From an uncultured Spirochaetales bacterium (GTDB taxonomy: Bacteria > Spirochaetota > Spirochaetia > Sphaerochaetales > Sphaerochaetaceae): DNA of 64,000 nucleotides. Location of the stretch: NCBI GenBank assembly GCA_949293335.1, contig CASFDA010000005.1, forward strand, positions 160,430 to 224,429, written 5' to 3'. Under the pieces are notes generated by a model. The model was given only the letters and a program-made list of their open reading frames with translations. It was not told where the DNA came from and did not search any database. Below are positions 52,472 to 59,653 of this stretch, in pieces (position 1 is the stretch's first letter; each line of letters starts with the position of its first letter). The translations under genes were made by a program, and so were the position numbers.

Positions 52472-53338
52472 ATGGAACTCAGAGTGCTAAGATACTTTTT
52501 GACAATTGCGGAAGAAGAAAACATCACCAGGGCAGCCGATATACTTCATGTGACGCAACCGACTCTTTCACGACAGATCATGCAACTTGAGGACGAACTT
52601 GGAACAAAGCTCTTCAACCGGAGCAAATACTGCATCAAACTCACCGAGGATGGACTGTTCCTGAAGCGCAGGGCTGAGGAGATCCTTGCTCTTGCAGAAA
52701 ATACAGAAGAAGCTATCAGCAATAAGCACATGGATATTGCAGGCGAGATAACTATCGGATGCACAGAAACGCATAGCATGGACAGCTTTGCCAGGAAAAT
52801 GTCAGAGTTCAGGAAGCTTCACAGTAACGTCAGCTACAGGATATTTACAACAAATGCTGACGGGATAAAGGAGAACATAGAGAAAGGTGTTTTTGAGCTC
52901 GGACTCATTACAGAACCTGTGGATACATCCAGATTCGAGACATTGCATCTTTCAGGCAAGGAAAGATGGGGTGCACTTGTAAAAGAGGATGATCCGCTTG
53001 CCGAAAAGGAGTTTGTCTACCCAGAAGATGTCAACTGCCGTGATCTGATACTTCCAATACGCTCAGAAGTACGATACACACTTGAAGGCTGGTTCGGGAA
53101 ATCATTTCAGGATATGAATATTGCTGCGCGCTACAATCTTGGAAGGAATGTTGCCGTTATGGTGCAAATGGGACTTGGAATCGGCATATGCTTCGATCTG
53201 TTTGCCGATCACGAAGGGCTCAGGTTCATTCCCATGATTCCCCCTCTTATGACAGGAAGTGCCGTATGCTGGAAGAAGAATCAGCTTTTCTCTACTGTCA
53301 CGAAAACCTTCATAGATTTTCTTAAAAATACAGATTAG
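52472..53338 (+). CDS. LysR-family transcriptional regulator
   Basis: A 288-residue LysR protein. The N-terminal HTH reads MELRVLRYFLTIAEEENITR and continues AADILHVTQPTLSRQI. The effector-binding domain follows from about residue 90. It has AGGA seven bases before the ATG. It lies between the divergent CMD-cupin gene and the flavin/flavodoxin operon. An identical 17-bp element covers the -35 box of both, so it probably controls the whole redox island. The inducer is unknown. Confidence 0.92.
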   Translation: MELRVLRYFLTIAEEENITRAADILHVTQPTLSRQIMQLEDELGTKLFNRSKYCIKLTEDGLFLKRRAEEILALAENTEEAISNKHMDIAGEITIGCTETHSMDSFARKMSEFRKLHSNVSYRIFTTNADGIKENIEKGVFELGLITEPVDTSRFETLHLSGKERWGALVKEDDPLAEKEFVYPEDVNCRDLILPIRSEVRYTLEGWFGKSFQDMNIAARYNLGRNVAVMVQMGLGIGICFDLFADHEGLRFIPMIPPLMTGSAVCWKKNQLFSTVTKTFIDFLKNTD

Positions 53339-53355
53339 GCATTATTCAATATAAG

Positions 53356-53393
53356 AAATAAGTATTAGACATTATTCTTTCCACTGTCTTAAT
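53356..53393 (+). promoter_or_regulatory. Promoter of the flavin/aldo-keto reductase operon with regulator element
   Basis: AAATAAGTATTAGACAT (53356-53372) holds the -35 TAGACA. CTTAAT follows after 16 bases. The element is an exact inverted copy, relative to the map, of the one at 52403-52419, and has the same orientation to the gene it precedes. Confidence 0.7.
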
Positions 53394-53414
53394 CTCTGAA
53401 CTGAGGAGAAAAAG

Positions 53415-53966
53415 ATGAAGAAGAACATAGGAAAGATGGTGGCTCTCTATCCGATGCCAGTTGTTGTCGTAGGTACGTTCGTTGAGAATAAGCCTAACTG
53501 GATGCTTGTTGCCCATACAGGAATCATAGGACATGACAGGATGATGATCAGTTCTGCAAGTCCGCATTACACGAACAAGGGCATTAGTACCGGATGCATG
53601 ATAACACTGAACATCATTGACAAACCACTTCTTCCGAAAGCAGATAAAGCAGGCTCAGTCAGTGGGAGCAAAGAAGACAAATCGGGACTCTTCAGCTGGA
53701 ATAAAGGCGAGTACGGAGCCCCTTTGATTACAGATTCAAAACTTTCGATGGAATGTAAAGTAGTTGATATCTACGAAAGCGAAGGATTTCATAATTACAT
53801 ACTCCAGCCAGTTGCTGTCTATGCAGAGGATTCAATACTCAATGATAAAGGCAAGATAGATTACGAACGCCTCTCCCCTGTTCTTTTCGATATGCCAAAT
53901 TATGAATATCTGGAAACGGGTAAAGTGATCGGCAAATGCCTTTCATTCATAGGCAAGGAGGTATGA
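53415..53966 (+). CDS. Flavin reductase-like FMN-binding protein
   Basis: A 183-residue split-barrel protein of the flavin reductase family. The segment MPVVVVGTFVENKPNWMLVA, then THTGIIGHDRMMISSASPHY, is the FMN-binding part. Such proteins reduce FMN with NAD(P)H or hold FMN as cofactor. GAGGAG precedes the start. It is the first gene of the LysR-controlled operon. Confidence 0.85.
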   Translation: MKKNIGKMVALYPMPVVVVGTFVENKPNWMLVAHTGIIGHDRMMISSASPHYTNKGISTGCMITLNIIDKPLLPKADKAGSVSGSKEDKSGLFSWNKGEYGAPLITDSKLSMECKVVDIYESEGFHNYILQPVAVYAEDSILNDKGKIDYERLSPVLFDMPNYEYLETGKVIGKCLSFIGKEV

Positions 53967-53969
53967 GCT

Positions 53970-54818
53970 ACGGAATATTTTACTCTATATAACGGCGTGA
54001 AGATTCCTGCCCTTGGGTTCGGAACTTTCCAGATAACAGATAGCGAAGTCTGCACTAATAGTGTCCTTGCTGCCCTGAAATCGGGTTATCGCATGGTAGA
54101 TACTGCAGCATGCTACGGCAACGAGGAAGCTGTAGGAAAGGCCATTGCCAAAAGTGGAATTATCCGCAAGGACATCACCCTTGTATCCAAGGTCTGGATA
54201 CAGGATTCAGGTTATGGCAAGACCATGGACTCATTTGAGAAAACGCTGAGGAATCTTGGTACTGACTATCTTGATCTCTATCTGATACATATGCCTTTCG
54301 GCGATTACTACGGCAGTTGGCATGCAATGGCCGAGCTGTTGAAAGAGCAACGAGTGAAAGCAATCGGAGTATGTAATTTCTCTCAATCCAGGCTTCTGGA
54401 TCTCATACTCGGAACTAGCATCGTTCCAATGGTGAACCAGATCGAGATGCACCCATTCTCACAACAAAAAGAATTGAGGAAGACCATGGAGGAATACTCC
54501 ATCATTCCGATGGCGTGGGCCCCATTTGCAGAAGGCAGGAACGGGATCTTCTCGGACTCCAGAATCTCTGCAATCGCGAGAAATCACAACAGGACAAATG
54601 CGGAGGTGATCCTCCGATTCCTCATCGATGAAAAAGCGATTGTCATCCCGAAGTCTGTCCACGAGGAAAGAATAAAGGAAAACGCTTTGCTGGACTTCTC
54701 TTTGACATGCGCAGAGACAGAAGAGATGAGATCCCTAGACAGCGGAAAGCCTCTGATTCTTGATACAGAAGATCCACAAGAGGCCATCAGGCTGCATGGA
54801 ATAAGATTCAAACAGTAA
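53970..54818 (+). CDS. Aldo/keto reductase, apparently starting at an ACG codon
   Basis: An aldo/keto reductase of about 282 residues. Catalytic residues are visible: Asp and Tyr in VDTAACYGNE, Lys in LVSKVWIQ and His in YLIHMPFG. QIEMHPFSQQKEL and VIPKSVHEERIKEN are family motifs. The family N-terminus TEYFTLYNGVKIPALGFGTF lies upstream of the first conventional start (GTG 53997) and is open back to a stop at 53964. AAGGAGGT stands seven bases before an ACG at 53970, which is the only codon in the right place. The reaction is NADPH-dependent carbonyl reduction; the substrate is unknown. Confidence 0.85.
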   Translation, partial: TEYFTLYNGVKIPALGFGTFQITDSEVCTNSVLAALKSGYRMVDTAACYGNEEAVGKAIAKSGIIRKDITLVSKVWIQDSGYGKTMDSFEKTLRNLGTDYLDLYLIHMPFGDYYGSWHAMAELLKEQRVKAIGVCNFSQSRLLDLILGTSIVPMVNQIEMHPFSQQKELRKTMEEYSIIPMAWAPFAEGRNGIFSDSRISAIARNHNRTNAEVILRFLIDEKAIVIPKSVHEERIKENALLDFSLTCAETEEMRSLDSGKPLILDTEDPQEAIRLHGIRFKQ

Positions 54819-54851
54819 GTTGCAAGTTCCAACTCTTTGGAGGGAAACGAA

Positions 54852-55385
54852 ATGAAGATAACAGTAATCACATCAAGTCCGCACAAGAACGGTTCATCGA
54901 ATCTGCTCGCATCACACTTTATCAAAGGTGCGGAAGAAAACGGGCATACTGTCACACTCTTTGATGCGGGAAAGAGTGAAATAAAGCCATGCATCGGCTG
55001 TGACAGATGCGGAATGAACGGAAAGTGCATACAGAAGGATGAGGGGGAAACACTCCGTGACCTTGTGCTCTCTTCTGACATGATGGTGCTTGTAACACCT
55101 CTCTACTATTATGGATTCTCAGCACAACTGAAAGCTGTAATAGACAGATGGTACAGCTACACGACAAGGCTTTCATCAAAACATATGAAGACAGCCCTGA
55201 TCGTCGCAGCCTGGGACAGCAATGACTGGACAATGTCAGATATCGAACATCATTACCTGACACTTTGCCGTTACATGAATTTCGAGAATGTCGTCATGAT
55301 CCTTGGCACTGGGTGCGGAAGTCCGTCAATGACAACGAGAACCGAATTCCCTGAAAAAGCATATAGGCTTGGGAAAAGTCTTTGA
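54852..55385 (+). CDS. NADPH-dependent FMN reductase / iron-sulfur flavoprotein-like protein
   Basis: A 177-residue flavodoxin-like protein. ITSSPHKNGSSNLLASHF is the phosphate-binding loop for FMN. CIGCDRCGMNGKC holds four cysteines close together, as in iron-sulfur flavoproteins, and TPLYYYGFSAQLKAVIDRW is the second flavin loop. GGAGGG lies eight bases before the ATG at 54852. It probably passes electrons between NADPH, FMN and a partner. It sits between the two aldo/keto reductase genes. Confidence 0.85.
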   Translation: MKITVITSSPHKNGSSNLLASHFIKGAEENGHTVTLFDAGKSEIKPCIGCDRCGMNGKCIQKDEGETLRDLVLSSDMMVLVTPLYYYGFSAQLKAVIDRWYSYTTRLSSKHMKTALIVAAWDSNDWTMSDIEHHYLTLCRYMNFENVVMILGTGCGSPSMTTRTEFPEKAYRLGKSL

Positions 55386-55414
55386 AATGACAATCTGAAC
55401 AAGAGGTGAACAAC

Positions 55415-56419
55415 ATGGAATACACACAAATCGGAAATACAGGAATAAATGCATCGAGAATATGCATCGGCTGCATGAGCTTCGGGAAGGCCGGCACAAT
55501 GCACGAATGGACTCTTGATGAAGGGAGGTCAGAGGACGTCATCAAGCATGCACTTGATCTTGGCATAAACTTCTTCGACACTGCCAATGGCTACTCTGAA
55601 GGAACAAGTGAAGAGTATCTTGGAAGGGCAATAAAAAAGAACATTGCGCGAGACAAGGTCGTCATCGCATCAAAAGTCTACTTCAATCCAGGAAGACTCA
55701 GCAAAGAAGCTATCCACAGGGAAATTGACAAAAGCCTTGAGCGCCTCGGTACTGATTATCTCGATCTGTACATAATCCATCGATTTGATTACGACACCCC
55801 TATCGAGGAGACAATGGAAGCTCTGAATGATCTTGTCACAGCAGGAAAGGTACGGGCAATCGGAGCTTCTGCGATGTATGGCTATCAGTTCTACAATATG
55901 CAGATAGCGGCCAGAGACAACGGCTGGACCCAATTCTCTTTAATGGAAAATCACTACAACCTCCTCTATCGTGAGGATGAGAGGGAATTGATTCCAATCT
56001 GCAAGCAAATGAATGTTTCTCTAGTCCCGTATAGTCCTCTTGCCGCAGGCCACCTGACAAGACCAGAGTGGAATTCTGATTCGATCCGGAGCCGCACCGA
56101 CAGGGCAGCGATGGGTAAATATGACAGGACGGAGAAAGAGGATATGGCGATTGTCAGCCGTGTCCATGATCTCGCGGAACGCTATGGAGTGAAGATGTCC
56201 CAGATCGCTCTTGCCTGGCAATGGGCGAAAGGGGTCACGGCACCTATCGTCGGAGCTACAAAAGCCTCATACCTTGATGATGCTGCAAAAGCAGTCTCTC
56301 TGAAACTGACAGGAGAAGACATAGCGTATATTGAAGAGCCTTATGAACCACATCGTATTGTCGGCGCAATTGATCACAATCCCGCTGATGGAGTGATGAT
56401 CATTGACGAGAAGAAATAA
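55415..56419 (+). CDS. Aldo/keto reductase
   Basis: A 334-residue aldo/keto reductase of the YajO/YhdN type. FFDTANGYSEGTSEEYLGRA, VIASKVYFNP and LYIIHRFDYDTP contain the catalytic Asp, Tyr, Lys and His. WAKGVTAPIVGATKASYLDD binds the cofactor. The ATG at 55415 with AGAGGTGA upstream is preferred to a GTG nine bases earlier. It is a second, unrelated-subfamily reductase in the operon. Confidence 0.92.
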   Translation: MEYTQIGNTGINASRICIGCMSFGKAGTMHEWTLDEGRSEDVIKHALDLGINFFDTANGYSEGTSEEYLGRAIKKNIARDKVVIASKVYFNPGRLSKEAIHREIDKSLERLGTDYLDLYIIHRFDYDTPIEETMEALNDLVTAGKVRAIGASAMYGYQFYNMQIAARDNGWTQFSLMENHYNLLYREDERELIPICKQMNVSLVPYSPLAAGHLTRPEWNSDSIRSRTDRAAMGKYDRTEKEDMAIVSRVHDLAERYGVKMSQIALAWQWAKGVTAPIVGATKASYLDDAAKAVSLKLTGEDIAYIEEPYEPHRIVGAIDHNPADGVMIIDEKK

Positions 56420-56448
56420 TCGTACAGTTTTCAGAAGGTTGGCGGCAA

Positions 56449-56880
56449 TTGAGAAAAGCAATAACTATATTTTTCTTATTTTTGACCATGCTCACACCAT
56501 GCGTGGCTACGGGGGAACAGGTTATGACTAAAAGGATTGAGGTCACAGGAAACACAGGCAAGATAGTTTTCGAGCTGAATGATTCAGATGCAGCTGAGAG
56601 TCTGTGGGAACAACTTCCACTTGAAACAGTGGTAAGCAATTTCAGCAGCAACGAAAAGATTTTCTACCCAGAAAACCAACTGGAGACAGCAAACACCCCT
56701 ATCGCTGAAGGAGGGGATGGTACGCTCGCGTATTACAAGCCATGGGGAAATGTCGTTATGTTCTACGACCGGTTCTCATCAAACGGATCGCTTTACAGTC
56801 TTGGCGAAGCTGTTGAGGGAAAAGAAATCATTTCCACACTCACCGGAACACTGAGAATCGAGAAGGGAGGGCTGCAATGA
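56449..56880 (+). CDS. Exported cyclophilin-like-fold protein
   Basis: A 143-residue protein. Residues 1-20 form a signal peptide (KAITIFFLFLTMLTPCVATG). The mature part has IEVTGNTGKIVFELNDSDAA, LPLETVVSNFSSNEKIFYP and ALAYYKPWGNVVMFYDRFS-like segments, the pattern of cyclophilin-like (TM1367-type) domains seen beside flavodoxin genes. It starts with TTG after AAGG. The role is unknown; its placement suggests an accessory of the exported flavodoxins. Its stop overlaps the next start by four bases. Confidence 0.72.
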   Translation: MRKAITIFFLFLTMLTPCVATGEQVMTKRIEVTGNTGKIVFELNDSDAAESLWEQLPLETVVSNFSSNEKIFYPENQLETANTPIAEGGDGTLAYYKPWGNVVMFYDRFSSNGSLYSLGEAVEGKEIISTLTGTLRIEKGGLQ

Positions 56881-57533
56881 GACGCACATTCTTGTTATTT
56901 GTGACAATCGTGCTCTCTGCAACATATATGTTTGCCGGTGGCAGCGGAGAGAACATCCAACCTTCTCGTGGAAGAACAGAAGGGAAAATACTCGTTGCAT
57001 ATTTTTCATGGGCAGAAAACAACGATGGAGCCTTCACTGCTGACGCAGTCTCAACATCCAGCCTGAACCGGCCGGGAAATGTCGAGGATCTGGCGCTGTT
57101 CATTACTTCCATGATCGAATCTGACATATTCTCCATACAGGTTGAGAACCCCTACCCCGCCAACTGGGACGATTGCCTTGAGAGAGCAAACAATGAGAGA
57201 AGAAATGGAGAGCATCCTGCACTTTCTACCCATATCCCAGATATAGATGAATACGACATTGTATTCCTTGGCTATCCGAACTGGTGGTATGGCATTCCAA
57301 TGGCCCTATATACATTCTTCGAAGAAAATGATCTTTCGGGAAAGCAGATCTATCTTTTCTGCTCGCATGGCACGGGAGGACTGGCAAGAAGTGTGGACCA
57401 GATCGAAGAAGCCCTCCCTGAGAGCATAATCTCAGAGAATGTCTTTGATATCAATGAGCACCAGGCACACGGAGGTTTCTCTGTTATCAGAAACTGGCTT
57501 GAAGAACTTGGATTCCAGATAAGGCAAGACTGA
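56877..57533 (+). CDS. Exported flavodoxin
   Basis: A 218-residue flavodoxin (Flavodoxin_4 type) with a signal peptide ending ATYMFAGGSGEN, so it should lie outside the inner membrane. ILVAYFSWAENND is the FMN phosphate loop, IVFLGYPNWWYGIPMALYTF holds the aromatic flavin contacts, and FCSHGTGGLARSVDQI is the last loop. Most flavodoxins are cytoplasmic, so the location is unusual. It is translationally coupled to the cyclophilin-like gene and followed after one base by a second flavodoxin. Confidence 0.85.
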   Translation: MRRTFLLFVTIVLSATYMFAGGSGENIQPSRGRTEGKILVAYFSWAENNDGAFTADAVSTSSLNRPGNVEDLALFITSMIESDIFSIQVENPYPANWDDCLERANNERRNGEHPALSTHIPDIDEYDIVFLGYPNWWYGIPMALYTFFEENDLSGKQIYLFCSHGTGGLARSVDQIEEALPESIISENVFDINEHQAHGGFSVIRNWLEELGFQIRQD

Positions 57534-57534
57534 T

Positions 57535-58086
57535 ATGGAAAGGACTGCGATAGTCTACTTCTCCCTAGGAGGAAACACTGCAGGATGTGCAACTGTCCTG
57601 CAGTCTCTTGCTGGATCTGAATTGTTTCCACTCCAACCACTGATTCCATACCCGAAAAGCTATGGACGTCTTCTGAAGGAGACAAAGAGGGAAACTGAAG
57701 GAAGAGAAATCAGGGATCTTGTTCCGATTGATTTCAATCCGGACTCTTATTCAGACATTTTAATAGGAACTCCAAACTGGTGGGGAGGGCTCTCAACTCC
57801 AGTCAGATCGTTCATCAGAAAATACAAACTTGAACATCATGGAATAGCACTTTTCGTCACGCATGGAGGAACTGGGATCAAGAACGTCGAGGAAGAGATG
57901 ATATCGCTGTTACCTGCAACATCGCGCTTTCTTGGAACGCTATCAATCTTTGACGACGGTGAAGGAAGACTTGAAAGAAGATGCCAGAAATGGCTGACGA
58001 AACTTGAAGAGGAGAAAAAGAAATATGAAAAAGTTACTGGCAATCACATTTATGGCAACGGCCATTTTGATGCAGTTGCTCTCTGA
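57535..58086 (+). CDS. Cytoplasmic flavodoxin-like protein
   Basis: A 183-residue flavodoxin without a signal peptide. AIVYFSLGGNTAGCATVL is the phosphate loop (cysteine in place of one loop residue), ILIGTPNWWGGLSTPVRSFI is the flavin-contact segment and FVTHGGTGIKN the third loop. The last 20 residues overlap the start of the next gene by 62 bases and have no counterpart in the sister proteins. An original stop near KLEEEKKK may have been lost. Confidence 0.82.
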   Translation: MERTAIVYFSLGGNTAGCATVLQSLAGSELFPLQPLIPYPKSYGRLLKETKRETEGREIRDLVPIDFNPDSYSDILIGTPNWWGGLSTPVRSFIRKYKLEHHGIALFVTHGGTGIKNVEEEMISLLPATSRFLGTLSIFDDGEGRLERRCQKWLTKLEEEKKKYEKVTGNHIYGNGHFDAVAL

Positions 58087-58564
58087 ACCACTTGTCGTGT
58101 ATTTCTCCAGATCTGGAAACACAGAAAGTGTTGCAGAACGTATAGCAGAGAGTGTGAATGCAGATATTTTCAGGATTGAAACTGTTCAGGAATACCCAGC
58201 GGATTATGATGAACTGCTAGATTATGCGCGAAATGAGCAGCGTTCTAATGCACGCCCAGAGTTGTCATCACATATCGATGATATCACTGGATATGATGTC
58301 ATTTTCCTTGGCTATCCGAACTGGTGGGGAGATATGCCGATGCCGCTTTATAGCTTTCTCGATGAATATGATCTTTCCGGCAAGACAATAATGCCATTTG
58401 TCACATCAGGAGGAAGCGGATTCTCACGTACAATAAGATCCATAGAAAACGCAGAACCAGATGCTGTTGTCCTTGACGGTCTTTCAATCAGGGACAGAAG
58501 AGTCCACGACAGCTCCACAGATAGGGCAATTGATGAATGGATCGATGGATCAGGGCTGTTCTGA
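58025..58564 (+). CDS. Exported flavodoxin
   Basis: A 179-residue flavodoxin with an N-terminal hydrophobic export signal (KKLLAITFMATAILMQLL). VVYFSRSGNTESVAERIA is the FMN phosphate loop, VIFLGYPNWWGDMPMPLYSF the flavin-contact segment and FVTSGGSGFSRTI the third loop. I use the ATG at 58025, preceded by AGAGGAG. An earlier in-frame start adds a charged leader. The stop overlaps the next start (TGATG). Confidence 0.83.
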   Translation: MKKLLAITFMATAILMQLLSEPLVVYFSRSGNTESVAERIAESVNADIFRIETVQEYPADYDELLDYARNEQRSNARPELSSHIDDITGYDVIFLGYPNWWGDMPMPLYSFLDEYDLSGKTIMPFVTSGGSGFSRTIRSIENAEPDAVVLDGLSIRDRRVHDSSTDRAIDEWIDGSGLF

Positions 58565-59190
58565 TGAAGAAGGAAAGGCTGATTTTAGATATCATCATGA
58601 GCATCCTTCTTGTGTTTCAGATGCTCTATCTCCTTATAGGAGAAGCTTATCATGAATGGGCAGGGATACTGCTCATTCTCTTGTTCCTGGTACATAACAT
58701 ACTCAACAGGAAATGGTACAAAGCTATTCCAAAGGGAAAGTACAGGCGTAAGAGGATAATTCATACAACTATCAACACTTTATGCATCATCTCTTGTATC
58801 CTGCTTTTTATAAGCGGCCTTTCCATGGCAAGGCACGCACTACCCATCTCAATCATTCCTATGGGAGCGGCAAGAATCATGCATATGCTTGCAGCCTACT
58901 GGGGTTTCATCGCAATATCGATGCACATAGGCCTGCACATGAGAGTATTTGTGGAAAAAATCGGCAGGAGAACGACAGGAAAGATTGCTATAACGATCAT
59001 GATAGCTGGAGGATTGTACTCTTTCATCAAAGAAAGGATTCCATATTATCTTTTTCTTATCGACGAATTTGTTCTCTTTGACTATAGCACGCCCATTTTG
59101 TTCTTGATCCTTGAATACTTGCTCATCATGTGCCTTTTCATGATGCTTGGAATTCTTATCTCAAAGTCAAGGACAAGCCTGAAGGCTTGA
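58564..59190 (+). CDS. DUF4405-type membrane protein, putative cytochrome b
   Basis: A 208-residue protein with about six hydrophobic spans. HEWAGILLILLFLVHNILNR has two histidines 14 residues apart on one helix. ARIMHMLAAYWGFIAISMHI followed by GLH has further histidines on the next ones. This is the pattern of DUF4405 proteins, thought to bind heme b in the membrane. Coupled to an exported flavodoxin (TGATG), it is a good candidate for moving electrons across the inner membrane. The heme binding is inference. Confidence 0.78.
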   Translation: MKKERLILDIIMSILLVFQMLYLLIGEAYHEWAGILLILLFLVHNILNRKWYKAIPKGKYRRKRIIHTTINTLCIISCILLFISGLSMARHALPISIIPMGAARIMHMLAAYWGFIAISMHIGLHMRVFVEKIGRRTTGKIAITIMIAGGLYSFIKERIPYYLFLIDEFVLFDYSTPILFLILEYLLIMCLFMMLGILISKSRTSLKA

Positions 59191-59338
59191 ACGTGAGCAT
59201 TTTATCCACAGGCTCCGTTGCCGGCCTACCAGTGGCACTCCATCCATACCTCTGATTGACTGCAGCCTGCCTGGATTGCCCGACCCTGGTGATGTAATTG
59301 TCGCGGATGTTGATGGTTACATTCACATCTGCCTGCAT
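59156..59338 (-). pseudogene. 3' remnant of a TnpB-type transposon gene
   Basis: On the minus strand about 60 codons contain ADVNVTINIRDNYITRVGQS and a tail with GRPATEPVDKML. This resembles the last RuvC segment (D-x-N-A-A-x-N-I) and the C-terminal tail of IS1341/IS605-type TnpB proteins. The rest of TnpB is missing. It overlaps the end of the DUF4405 gene by 35 bases. It differs from the tnpB at the window end, so a second element type was once here. Confidence 0.5.
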
Positions 59339-59592
59339 CGAAGAAGGGGGAAGAAAAAGACAAGGAGTAAGCAGCATTGATAGAGAATAGATGCAAAGGA
59401 TACTCCCGACCAATCAATACCTATTCTATTTTCTCCTTAGTAGAGAATTGTGGACAATCAGAGAAATCGGTATCCATTACTTCTCAAGCACACGCTTTTC
59501 CTATTCATGATGCCTTTTTCATAGCTCTCATACCTTTGATTTACATGTCTATACATCAGACAAGGTTTCATCAAGGTTAGAAAGATATAAGG
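59339..59592. other. Intergenic region with no recognised gene
   Basis: About 250 bases between the TnpB remnant and the MATE terminator. Short open frames occur on both strands, but none has a ribosome-binding site or a familiar motif. It is probably the debris of a decayed insertion. Confidence 0.4.
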
Positions 59593-59620
59593 CAAGATTC
59601 CACACTGGAGATCTTGCCGA
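59593..59620 (-). terminator. Terminator after the MATE gene
   Basis: GGCAAGAT pairs with ATCTTGCC around a 12-base loop, followed on the minus strand by TTATATCTTTC. It lies about 35 bases after the MATE stop. Confidence 0.55.
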
Positions 59621-59653
59621 GATAGTTTCTACTTTTTCAGGCTGACAGCCTTC

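Noticed and set aside
59377..59580. A 67-codon open frame on the plus strand
   Set aside because: No ribosome-binding site, no motif, and it lies in transposon debris.
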